From NCBI GenBank assembly GCA_009784525.1, contig WRBM01000003.1, forward strand, positions 1 to 64,000: DNA of 64,000 nt. Reading direction: 5' to 3'. A program made the position numbers and the translations under genes. This DNA is from Erysipelotrichales bacterium. Lineage in GTDB: Bacteria; Bacillota_I; Bacilli_A; Acholeplasmatales; WRBM01. Of this stretch, positions 36,844 to 45,366 are shown in pieces. The notes under the pieces are model-generated. The model saw nothing but the letters and a program-made list of their open reading frames with translations, was not told where the DNA came from and did no database searches. How positions within the stretch are numbered: the first letter of the stretch is position 1; each line of letters opens with the position of its first letter.

Positions 36844-39320
36844 TCCCTATTCGTTAAAAAATCGTATTCCCTAGTAGACTTTGGAAGAAAAAATTCAATT
36901 TCCTCATTATATAGTTCAAAATTTATATCTGTCCGAGAACGAGTCTGTAAACCACATACCTGACAAGTTGCAATTCCCGTATTCCAGTTAAAATGCCAGA
37001 TATGCCTTTCAAAAAAATAATCACCGCAATCAAAACATTGCCAAATATGATATATATAACAATGAGGCCATACAATAATATTTTGACAAATGTAACTATT
37101 TGCTGATTTTATTCTATTGGAATGAGAGCTCCAATGAATAGCATTTGAATATGCAATTTGACTGGATTCGTTTGGAACTCTAATTTGTAAAGATGGATTG
37201 GTATTAGCAAATATAGAAGGTCCTCCAGCAACTGTACCATCAAAATGATATCGTATTGAGCGTCTTAATATATATACAGTTAGCAAGCGCTCTGAGTCTC
37301 TAAATGCCTCATCACCAATTATTACTACAGATGCTGGAATAACAACAGTTGTTATATTTGTCGCTTGAAAAGCATTATTACCAATTGATCTAAGTGTATT
37401 AGGCAAATGTAATTCATTTATTGGAGCGGCAGTAAAAACAGAATCCGCGATTCTAGTTACTCCATATGGTATTCGCATGCGTCCATCAAAATTTTGCTGC
37501 CAAAGGAACGACATTACAACTCCATTTTCAATTACTAAATCGTACGGATGATCATAAATCCAAGCTATTGCACCTATATCAGGTCCCGAATTATTGATAT
37601 GCATATCTGCCATCTGAATAATATCAATGGTGTATTGAGTAGCTCTAGTATTGTGCCAAACAACTTGTATATTTGATGAATGATCATCATGTGCTTGCGT
37701 GCCCCTAATGCGTAGATCATAATTAGTATGAATATTTGTGTGTACTTGACAATTTGCAGAATAAACAGCCGAATTCTTTTGCCAGAAAGCAGCAACTCTA
37801 ATTCTTGAATAGGGCATAACATTTATTGAATGCGATGCTCTTACTTCATTAACACCATTTCTAATAGAGTTTTGAAAACTTACAGCGTTTCTTGCAGCTT
37901 CTCTTGCTCTTTCATAATGAATACGTCCTGCTCCAGATATATTACTAAATGTTCCATCAATGTGACCATTAACAGATATTGCTGAGGCTATTAATATAGC
38001 CTTAACCATATCTGGTCTAGCCACTAACACAGGGAACTCTTCCATTAATCTAGCGATGATTGAAGCCACTATTGGAGCAGAAAAGCTTGTTCCTGCATGT
38101 CCATTTCCTTCAAAACCCGGCCAAGTTGTTTCAAGCCAAGTTCCAGGGGCCACTAATGTTGGATTTCTTGTTTCTAATCCAGGCACTGTGCCAAATGAAG
38201 AGTAAGAACTTACATTACCATTTGCGTTAGTAGAGCCAACAGAAATCACATTAAAGCCTAAAGCAGGTGTCATAGCAAATCGTTTATTAGGATTATCATT
38301 TCTTCCATCATTACCTATTGCTGCGACAATTGTAACATTATTCTTCATAGAATGATAATCAAAAAACGCATCCATCCAAGCGTATTGTGTATTATTTGGT
38401 CCCCAGCTTATGTTAATTATTCTTGATCCATAATGCAAATGCCAGCTCATAGCGCTTATCATATGTGCACTGCTGAAACCAGCACCAGCTGTTGCATAAC
38501 TATTAAGAGCAGATACTCCTGGAGCTAAACTAAGCGAGCCAACAAATGTGCGAGCAACAACCGTGGAATGGAAACCCGTTATATTATCTCCAAGGCGACG
38601 GATGCGAACATTGTTTAATTCTGCGTGATCATGTGGAACATTTGCTTCAATCATTCCAACGGTTACGCCCCTTCCAATGAAGGTATTGCAATTAACTCCG
38701 ATATCTCTTCGAACTTGTGCCATTGGATAAATGGGGGCATTATCATGAGGTTCCCGAACTGCTCGGCTATTAGGCTCAACAATTTCTAAAACGCTTACTC
38801 GTTTTATAACTGAATTATCATGAATTTCTAAAATGTTATCGCTAAAGTCTTTAAATTCGTCAATATTGGCAAATGCCTTAGTAATGTGAGGAGAAAAATA
38901 GCTTATAGTTATATTGCCCGAATAAAAACACAAACCATTTTCTTCTAAAAAGGAAAGATTTCTTGATGTATGAAATTCTCTAGTTTTCTCTCGATGTTGA
39001 GCTAAGGCCGCATCTACTGTATTTATTGTCGAAGTCATAGTTAAAGAAGCAGCCGGATTTTCTGGTGTTTGCTTGCAATCATACAATTCAAAAACCACTT
39101 CTATTTGCTTATCCTCACTTGCGTTATTCAAAAACTTATCCAAACTATTGGTAGCTAATGTTTTATTATTAATTCTAATATAATATCGAAGTGTATAATT
39201 CTCATTTGAGTTTAAGACATTTCTGATACTCGACATAAATAACTTAAGTGCTAAAAAAGTTAATATTATTAATAGCAATACAGATGTTATTTTTTTCAAA
39301 TTTATACTTATATTTTTCAT
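36837..39320 (-). CDS. exported subtilisin-like (S8) protein with BspA-type LRR
   Basis: The 827-residue protein has an N-terminal membrane anchor or signal (about 13-32) and an S8 domain (about 205-445). The His is in GFHSTVV near 250 and the Ser in GTSFSAP near 410, but the usual Asp reads Glu in VGMIEANV near 223. A BspA-type leucine-rich repeat follows (about 615-690; LHLPNTLRSIGNNAF), then four cysteines in CxxC pairs (about 755-795) that could bind zinc. It is probably a surface protease or binding protein. It stands alone with an AAGGAG ribosome site, and its last codons lie in a duplicated DNA segment. Confidence 0.8.
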   Translation of the reverse strand: MKNISINLKKITSVLLLIILTFLALKLFMSSIRNVLNSNENYTLRYYIRINNKTLATNSLDKFLNNASEDKQIEVVFELYDCKQTPENPAASLTMTSTINTVDAALAQHREKTREFHTSRNLSFLEENGLCFYSGNITISYFSPHITKAFANIDEFKDFSDNILEIHDNSVIKRVSVLEIVEPNSRAVREPHDNAPIYPMAQVRRDIGVNCNTFIGRGVTVGMIEANVPHDHAELNNVRIRRLGDNITGFHSTVVARTFVGSLSLAPGVSALNSYATAGAGFSSAHMISAMSWHLHYGSRIINISWGPNNTQYAWMDAFFDYHSMKNNVTIVAAIGNDGRNDNPNKRFAMTPALGFNVISVGSTNANGNVSSYSSFGTVPGLETRNPTLVAPGTWLETTWPGFEGNGHAGTSFSAPIVASIIARLMEEFPVLVARPDMVKAILIASAISVNGHIDGTFSNISGAGRIHYERAREAARNAVSFQNSIRNGVNEVRASHSINVMPYSRIRVAAFWQKNSAVYSANCQVHTNIHTNYDLRIRGTQAHDDHSSNIQVVWHNTRATQYTIDIIQMADMHINNSGPDIGAIAWIYDHPYDLVIENGVVMSFLWQQNFDGRMRIPYGVTRIADSVFTAAPINELHLPNTLRSIGNNAFQATNITTVVIPASVVIIGDEAFRDSERLLTVYILRRSIRYHFDGTVAGGPSIFANTNPSLQIRVPNESSQIAYSNAIHWSSHSNRIKSANSYICQNIIVWPHCYIYHIWQCFDCGDYFFERHIWHFNWNTGIATCQVCGLQTRSRTDINFELYNEEIEFFLPKSTREYDFLTNRDC

Positions 39321-39629
39321 TTGATCTCCTTATTCTTTAGAGTAGATATACCTTTATACTTAACTCCTTCCTAAATATAAAACAAAAGCTCACTAATATG
39401 TGTCAGTGATCATATCAATTTTGCAGAAAAATAATTTTCTAAAACCACGCTCGCATTTTGCTGTTTTATATCAAATTTATGATTATCCTTTGAGTATTTC
39501 CTAAGTAATATAGTACCATTATACAATATATTATTTCATTATTCAAGATTTTCCACTAATATTAATCTTTTTATTTTGAACAAAATTCTAACAAAAACTT
39601 TTACTCTTTCTAGTACTTTTAATATCTAA
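39321..39629. other. intergenic region before the protease gene
   Basis: No gene is visible. The minus-strand leader has a TATAAA-like string and TCACT/AGTGA inverted arms near 39391-39410, but no clear promoter. Confidence 0.4.
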
Positions 39630-39632
39630 AAA

Positions 39633-39671
39633 AGCAAAAAAAGGAAGCAAATTTAAGCTTGCTTCCTCTTA
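39633..39671 (-). terminator. terminator of the InlB-repeat lipoprotein gene
   Basis: On the minus strand AGGAAGCAA and TTGCTTCCT pair perfectly, followed by seven T. Confidence 0.85.
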
Positions 39672-39718
39672 TTATTATTGAATTTAACTTGCTAAAATAT
39701 TAAGCAAATCTAGCAAAT
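39636..39718. repeat. 83-bp duplicated tail, copy B
   Basis: Partner of 36761-36843 (four mismatches). Here it includes the in-frame 3' end FARFA of the InlB-repeat lipoprotein and an intact terminator, so this is probably the original copy. Confidence 0.92.
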
Positions 39719-41100
39719 AAAGTCATAGCCCCTGTCGATCCTGCAGGAATCGCAGTTACTCTTGTTCCATCTTGAAAGTCAGCAGTAGTATACCAACCTA
39801 AGAAAGTTAAAGTTGAGTGCCAAGCAGGTTGTAAGAAAGTTAATCCTGCTGATGTATAGAATGGATTTGCATTAGGCATTTCCGGCATAAACAATGCATG
39901 ATTATGCGCCGTAAAGTTATTAACCGCAAACTGAGGAAGTCTGATATTTCCTACTGAACCAGTACCTTCAAAGTTCCAGAACCATTGTGCTGAATTTACT
40001 CTATTAACATAAGCATCTAATCTATCACCAAAATTCAACCATAAAGCACGTGTTGCATCATTAGACCAGAATAAATCCTGATTGACAACATCTCTTTGTC
40101 TTGCAGGCCATACAACTGACCATAAAGCTGCATCTACTGCTGGCGCAAGTGCACCGATTGCAACTGAATTACCTTGGTTAGCAGCTGTTTCACCTTGTGC
40201 ATGATTAGTTTGAATTTGCCATGTTCCACGCCATCTTAGTCTATGAGTAGCAGAGTCTAGAGGGTCATAACCAGGAGCATGCATAAAGCTATTTAAATCT
40301 GGATCAACTTCAAGACCACGTTCTACCATAAATCTATGTAAATCTGTTAAAAAATGCGTCATTAATTGATTAACATCATGATGATTCCAAGACCCACCAT
40401 TCATGTTATAAGTAATTTCGAATCTTGCTGCGTCCGAATCCGGTGTGAATACCGCAAACAAACGATTAATCTGGAAGATGTTCTCCGCAGTAATTTCTGT
40501 AATTCTTGCTTCTGGAGTTGGAACGTAATTTGTAAACCAACCTTCAAATCTGTAACCATTTCTTTCAGCCGGATTAGCTAAAGTATGTGGTAACGAATCA
40601 AAAGACATGTTAAGCGGATTACCAGCAACTTGAGTTGGTCTAATTTCTGTACCAACGCTACCTGGAATCCAAGGTCTACCTGGATTTCTATCAGTAGGCA
40701 TTGCACCTAAATCTTGCGTTCCATCACTTTGATGATAAGTAATTCTAACTTCAATTGGTGTCCAACGAGCGAAAAGTACTAAATCCCCTGTTGTACCTTG
40801 AATTAAGTTGTCATGACGGATTGATGATAAATCAAAAGCTTCAAACCAACCATCAAAGACAAATCCAGGTCTTAAGACTTGCAGAGGTCCAGGCAAAACG
40901 AATATCCCATTAGTAGCATTATAACGAGTAGGAACTGTAAAATCAGGAGCGAATCCTCCCATTCCCGGGATAAGAACTAAATTATATTCGCCTGTTGGAG
41001 TAACTGGCCCCGGATCTGTTGTCGTTGTTGTTTGATCCGCACAGGCAACAAGAAATAGTATACCCGCTACAGCTAGTAGTGTTGCAAATATTTTTTTCAT
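39700..41100 (-). CDS. InlB B-repeat lipoprotein
   Basis: The 466-residue product has a lipobox L-V-A-C (Cys at 20), a Thr-rich linker, and three InlB B-type repeats with the signatures RPGFVFDGWFEA, NGYRFEGWFTNY and LTFLGWYTTADF, ending TLFARFA. A domain of about 180 residues lies between the second and third repeat (LTDLHRFMVERG, YVNRVNSAQWFWNFEG). It resembles the leaderless protein at 3596, though only by eye. It is encoded after a solute-binding lipoprotein and may help bind a surface ligand. Function unknown. Confidence 0.8.
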   Translation of the reverse strand: MKKIFATLLAVAGILFLVACADQTTTTTDPGPVTPTGEYNLVLIPGMGGFAPDFTVPTRYNATNGIFVLPGPLQVLRPGFVFDGWFEAFDLSSIRHDNLIQGTTGDLVLFARWTPIEVRITYHQSDGTQDLGAMPTDRNPGRPWIPGSVGTEIRPTQVAGNPLNMSFDSLPHTLANPAERNGYRFEGWFTNYVPTPEARITEITAENIFQINRLFAVFTPDSDAARFEITYNMNGGSWNHHDVNQLMTHFLTDLHRFMVERGLEVDPDLNSFMHAPGYDPLDSATHRLRWRGTWQIQTNHAQGETAANQGNSVAIGALAPAVDAALWSVVWPARQRDVVNQDLFWSNDATRALWLNFGDRLDAYVNRVNSAQWFWNFEGTGSVGNIRLPQFAVNNFTAHNHALFMPEMPNANPFYTSAGLTFLQPAWHSTLTFLGWYTTADFQDGTRVTAIPAGSTGAMTLFARFA

Positions 41101-41158
41101 TAATCAACCTTTGTATTATTCATACAAAACCCTTTCTTAATTATTTTTTAAAATAAAA

Positions 41159-42595
41159 TTAGCCTCGGCCTAGAAGTTCATCTAAAGCGTTGTTTCCTAA
41201 AGCCGCCATTGCTTGAGCAATTGCCGAAACATCTCGACCTGTGCTAGGTCTGACTCCTGCTATTTCTTGAGCAGCTAAGATAAATCCATCTGGATTTGCC
41301 CAACCAGCGAATCCTAATGGTAAAGTTGCCCATCTGTCGAAAAATCCTTGACCGCTTCTGTTCATCGCAACATATGCATCAATATATCTTTGATCAGTAA
41401 AATGTCTTTCAACGATAAACATGAATGCTTGTTCAGGAGTCATGATATCTGGTAATCCATGAGCAATTGAGAATAATACGTTATAAATAATTTCTTGGCT
41501 TACACCACTAAGGTTGTTTCCGCCACCGATTGCAACGAAACTAGTGTTTCCGGCAACTGGACGGAAATCATTAATACTATGCATACCATCCGCAACTGGG
41601 AACGGAACGAAACCGATGTCAAAGTTTAAACCTCTAAAACGCATATCACTACCTAAGAACCAGAATTCACCAGAACTCATTAATGCTCTACCACTTCTCC
41701 AGTTTACTGAACCTTCATCTGTGATACCACTATCGAAAGAATTGCTCATAAAACTTAAAAGTTCCATTGCTGACATAGCAGCAGGCGATAATAATCCCAT
41801 TTGATTATTTTCAGTTACTACATATCCGCCATGGCTTCCGATTAAACCTTCAAGCCAAAAATGTGGCCAACCTGTGAAAACAACTGAATAAGAATCTGAA
41901 TTATCTAAAACTGCTCTCTCAGCCTCTTCAGTCCAAGCTCTAAATGCAGAATTAGTCCAAGTTCCTGCTAAGAACATGTCAACAGGATTAGGTAAACGTA
42001 AAGCATCAATTGCTGTAGTATTAAGGAAAATACCATTATTAGCAAAGCTATGTTCTGATGTAACACCGAATAGGTTACCATCAAATGATTGCTGACCTCT
42101 GGTTATACGGCTTGGTGTATGGGCTTGTACCGCACTTCTGTTATCTAAATAACTATTAACTGGATGCATTAATTCTGCTAGCTGTGGCAGCCATTCAGAC
42201 GAAATAAAATATGCATCAGCTACTGGAGTTTGCATTGAAATACTCTCTCTGATTCCAGCAACACGAGGCGGGCCCCAAGACCAGGCAGCCGGAAATGTTT
42301 CATAAACTATATTTACATTAAAACTATCTTCGATTTGACGTAAAAGTGCAACTCTTTCACTAGCACGAGTTCCTGTGAAAGTTGGGATACGCGGATCGAA
42401 TTCATCTAAAGCCCCTACCATAATAGTGACATCTGCTCTTGCACCAGGATGTCTAAGGTTAAGTGGATTAATTAAATCCTGTGGCGTTGGCTGGGTTGTT
42501 GTTGTTGTCCCAGGATCCTCGGTGTCGCCATTACAGGCAAACAGTCCTACTGCTAAAAAAACAACTAACAGTAATGAAAAATATTTTTTCTTCAA
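41159..42595 (-). CDS. sugar ABC transporter solute-binding lipoprotein
   Basis: The 478-residue protein has a lipobox L-F-A-C, a Thr-rich linker and an extracellular solute-binding protein family 1 layout (ADAYFISSEWLPQLAEL, TWTNSAFRAWTEEAERA, AFMFIVERHFTDQRYIDAYVAMN). It probably serves the permease pair at 43370 and 45356. The start is TTG with a strong AAGGAGG. It has its own promoter with a cre-like operator, so it can be made in excess over the permeases. The ligand is likely a glycan fragment, but this is inferred from context. Confidence 0.85.
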   Translation of the reverse strand: MKKKYFSLLLVVFLAVGLFACNGDTEDPGTTTTTQPTPQDLINPLNLRHPGARADVTIMVGALDEFDPRIPTFTGTRASERVALLRQIEDSFNVNIVYETFPAAWSWGPPRVAGIRESISMQTPVADAYFISSEWLPQLAELMHPVNSYLDNRSAVQAHTPSRITRGQQSFDGNLFGVTSEHSFANNGIFLNTTAIDALRLPNPVDMFLAGTWTNSAFRAWTEEAERAVLDNSDSYSVVFTGWPHFWLEGLIGSHGGYVVTENNQMGLLSPAAMSAMELLSFMSNSFDSGITDEGSVNWRSGRALMSSGEFWFLGSDMRFRGLNFDIGFVPFPVADGMHSINDFRPVAGNTSFVAIGGGNNLSGVSQEIIYNVLFSIAHGLPDIMTPEQAFMFIVERHFTDQRYIDAYVAMNRSGQGFFDRWATLPLGFAGWANPDGFILAAQEIAGVRPSTGRDVSAIAQAMAALGNNALDELLGRG

Positions 42596-42629
42596 AATCT
42601 TCTTCCTCCTTAAATTTTTGTTTCAATCT

Positions 42630-42638
42630 ATTATATCA
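42630..42638 (-). promoter_or_regulatory. extended -10 promoter of the binding-protein gene
   Basis: TGATATAAT on the minus strand, with TTGCAA as a possible -35 box 16 bases upstream (42657-42652). The -35 overlaps the operator-like site. Confidence 0.65.
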
Positions 42639-42651
42639 TAATTTTATGTAT

Positions 42652-42666
42652 TTGCAAGCGCTTTTT
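42652..42666. promoter_or_regulatory. cre-like (CcpA/LacI) operator
   Basis: TTGCAAGCGCTTTTT matches 12 of 14 positions of TGWAARCGYTWNCW and is palindromic in its core AAGCGCTT. It overlaps the -35 region of the binding-protein promoter, a repressing position. Confidence 0.55.
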
Positions 42667-42685
42667 TTCACTTTCGACAAAATTT

Positions 42686-43348
42686 CTATAACGCTTTCAT
42701 ATTTTCTTCAGAAATGTTAAATTTTTCAGCTAATTGGTTATAGAGATGCTTAGTTCCATAGACAATTAGATAGATAACCAAAGCTATCCCTATTAAACCC
42801 AAATAGATAAGGGCATGAAATCCTAAGAAAAAAATTACAATTCCACTCAGTAAAAACCAAACCAAAATCTGCATCTGCGTCCGCACAAATCGACCCGTGA
42901 AAAATATCGATAATTTCACAGTATCCAAAAACCGCAAATTGTTTATATAGATGATAATCAAGTAAAACTGAAAGGTTAAAAAAATGAAAGTTGCCATCAT
43001 AATTAACGTTATTACAAAACCGATTAGATAAATAATCCTCTCACTATCAATATGCATTAAATCATAAAACTGCAAAGCACTAAAACCTAAAACAGCTACT
43101 ACAGCAAACAAAATCAGATTTAAATATAAACCTTTGCGAAAATAAAGACGAAAACCTTCAAAATAAGATTTGAAGATTTTCGTTGATTTATTGTTGATTT
43201 GCAATTTACAAACATAAAAACAAGCTATAATACTTGGAACTATTGTTACGATTCCTAAAAAACCAATAATAGTAAGGAGATTCAAAACGACTAAATCAAA
43301 TCCTAAATTTAAAAGATGATATAACTTGCTGCCTGCGAATCTGTTCAT
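42686..43348 (-). CDS. DUF624 (YesL-like) membrane protein, second copy
   Basis: A 220-residue protein with five to six membrane helices (NLLTIIGFLGIVTIVPSIIACFYV near the start). It is a DUF624 protein like the one at 35974. The ATG at 43348 has AGGAGG five bases before it and is preferred to a start six codons upstream. It follows the permease gene by 21 bases in the transporter operon; DUF624 genes commonly sit beside CUT1 sugar transporters. Confidence 0.8.
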   Translation of the reverse strand: MNRFAGSKLYHLLNLGFDLVVLNLLTIIGFLGIVTIVPSIIACFYVCKLQINNKSTKIFKSYFEGFRLYFRKGLYLNLILFAVVAVLGFSALQFYDLMHIDSERIIYLIGFVITLIMMATFIFLTFQFYLIIIYINNLRFLDTVKLSIFFTGRFVRTQMQILVWFLLSGIVIFFLGFHALIYLGLIGIALVIYLIVYGTKHLYNQLAEKFNISEENMKAL

Positions 43349-43369
43349 AGAACCTCCTAAAACCATTAA

Positions 43370-44401
43370 TTATCCTGTAATACCAGAACGCTCAACACCT
43401 TCAATAAATTGTTTTTGTACGAATAAATACAGAATTAATAAAGGTCCCATAACCATTAAGGCTGCGGTATTGATGATCATTCCCATAAATAAAGAACTAT
43501 TTGCAATATCTTCACCAACATAACGCTCTAAACGGTGAATCCTGATTATTGCTGGTAATCTTTCCGCGGTTCCAACTAATCTTGACGGAAGAAGCGGGAA
43601 ACTATCTGAAGATAAATTTAACATCATATCAAAAGTCCGGTCATTCCATTGCCAAACAAAAGCAAACAGACCAACAGAAAGGATTATGCCTCGAGCATTA
43701 GGCAACATAACTGAAAAGAATGTTCTAAAGACACCCGCACCGTCCACTTGTGCCGATTCTTCCAGTTCTTTTGGCAGCCCTGCGAAAAATTGCCTAAACA
43801 TGAAGATGAATAAACCTGTTCTTAATCCTACTCCTAACAAAGTTAACAGTGGCAAAGCCAAAATTCGGCCTCTTAATCCCAGATTCGTAAATAATACTAC
43901 CCTTGAAACATGTAAAACCTGTGGTGGAATTAAAAGCATCAATATCAAGAAAACAAAGATTATTCCACTACCTCTAAACTTCAGACGAGCAAAAGCGTAT
44001 CCGGCAATTGAACTTATTGCCAATTGCGAAAACATAACAATAGTTGCTAATGAAAAGGAAGCTAAAAGTCCTCGTCCGTAATTTAAGATAAGAATTACAA
44101 GCCGATAATTCATCAACGATAGTTGCGTTGGAATAAAGACAACTGCCGGATTAGCGATATCGGCCGGAATCCTAACAGAAAGACTTAATTTTTGGAAAAT
44201 CGGAAATAAAATTATAAAACAGAAACCGAATAATAATACTGCTCGAAAAATGCTAATGAAAAACTCTGAAGTATTGTTCGCAAATACTTTTCTTTTAATT
44301 GGATTCGATAAATTACTCCGAATTTTATCATAGCGCATTTTGAAGTATTCTTTGGTTGTCATACTAGAGTACTCTTGGTTTTCGCTTACGTTCTCCTTCA
44401 T
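43370..44401 (-). CDS. carbohydrate ABC permease (MalG type), system 2
   Basis: A 343-residue permease with six membrane helices and the EAA loop ELEESAQVDGAGVFRTFFSVMLP that contacts the ATPase. It belongs to the CUT1 MalG branch. Two starts are possible: the ATG at 44401 (AAAGGAG 12 bases upstream) or the ATG at 44362, one base after the upstream stop. It partners the permease at 44364. No ATPase gene is in the window. Confidence 0.88.
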   Translation of the reverse strand: MKENVSENQEYSSMTTKEYFKMRYDKIRSNLSNPIKRKVFANNTSEFFISIFRAVLLFGFCFIILFPIFQKLSLSVRIPADIANPAVVFIPTQLSLMNYRLVILILNYGRGLLASFSLATIVMFSQLAISSIAGYAFARLKFRGSGIIFVFLILMLLIPPQVLHVSRVVLFTNLGLRGRILALPLLTLLGVGLRTGLFIFMFRQFFAGLPKELEESAQVDGAGVFRTFFSVMLPNARGIILSVGLFAFVWQWNDRTFDMMLNLSSDSFPLLPSRLVGTAERLPAIIRIHRLERYVGEDIANSSLFMGMIINTAALMVMGPLLILYLFVQKQFIEGVERSGITG

Positions 44402-45356
44402 AAATAGCTAAGACTCCTTTCGAAATAATTAAATAATAGATTATAACAATTGCCATAGATACACCAAAATAAACCCAACTCATTGCCGCATGAAGACCTA
44501 ATACTCCAGTATTTAATTGAGTTATTAAAAGCGTATTTAAAGGGCTTTGGCTAAATGAATCCATAACCGTGAAAACAAGTATCGGTAAAAACATTGGCGC
44601 AACCATCGGAAAAGTGATTTTCCAGAAAGTTTCATACTTGGTAGCACCTTCAATTACTGCTGCTTCATATAAGTGTTTTGGCACTGACTGGATAGCCGCA
44701 AGGAAAATAATAATCTGAATACCAGAAAAAGTTACTATCTCATAAAGTCTTCCAACCATCGTTGTTAACATTGCCGTTAATGCTGGTGGAAAATGAGCAT
44801 TTGCTAAAAACTGATTTAAATCAAAAATATCATTTAAAGCTCCTGCCCCCGTTTGACCTAAGACAGCGCCAATTCCTTCTGCTAGGCTATTACCCATAAC
44901 TGTTGCAATGGCTTCACTGTTTAAAACAACCGGAATAAAGAATACGGCACGGACAAAGGTTTTTCCTTTAAACTTACCATTAAGAATTACTGCCATGAAT
45001 AAACTAAAAAACAAGATTATGAAAATACTTGAAGCAACATTGATAGCAGTTTCCGCAAGTACTTGCATAAAGGTTAAGTGAACTCTAAAAGCATTCTCGA
45101 AATTACCCCAACCAACAAAAGTAAAAGTAATACCATCATGCCCAAAGTTAACTATATTAAATGAATACCAAATTGACATAACGAACGGATAAAGGAAAAA
45201 AACTATAATTCCAATAATTACTGGTGAAACAAAAATCAAACCCCAAAGCTTCTTTTGCGTTTGAAAAGACATTCCTTTTGGTTTTTTCGGTATAATTTCT
45301 AGTTCATTTTCTTCATCTGACTGAACATTTTGATTATTTAAAGCTACTTCACTCAT
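44364..45356 (-). CDS. sugar ABC permease (MalF type), system 2
   Basis: A 330-residue permease with about six membrane helices and the EAA loop HLYEAAVIEGATKYETFWKITFP. The N-terminal 30 residues are hydrophilic and cytoplasmic. It forms the membrane channel with the gene after it; the probable binding protein is at 41159. Ribosome site AGGAGGG. Confidence 0.88.
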   Translation of the reverse strand: MSEVALNNQNVQSDEENELEIIPKKPKGMSFQTQKKLWGLIFVSPVIIGIIVFFLYPFVMSIWYSFNIVNFGHDGITFTFVGWGNFENAFRVHLTFMQVLAETAINVASSIFIILFFSLFMAVILNGKFKGKTFVRAVFFIPVVLNSEAIATVMGNSLAEGIGAVLGQTGAGALNDIFDLNQFLANAHFPPALTAMLTTMVGRLYEIVTFSGIQIIIFLAAIQSVPKHLYEAAVIEGATKYETFWKITFPMVAPMFLPILVFTVMDSFSQSPLNTLLITQLNTGVLGLHAAMSWVYFGVSMAIVIIYYLIISKGVLAIYEGERKRKPRVL

Positions 45357-45366
45357 CTTATCCCTC

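Noticed and set aside
36837-36900. Frameshift at the end of the protease gene
   Set aside because: The other frame across the duplicated tail gives only the lipoprotein ending, with no protease homology. A recombination junction explains it better than a sequencing error.
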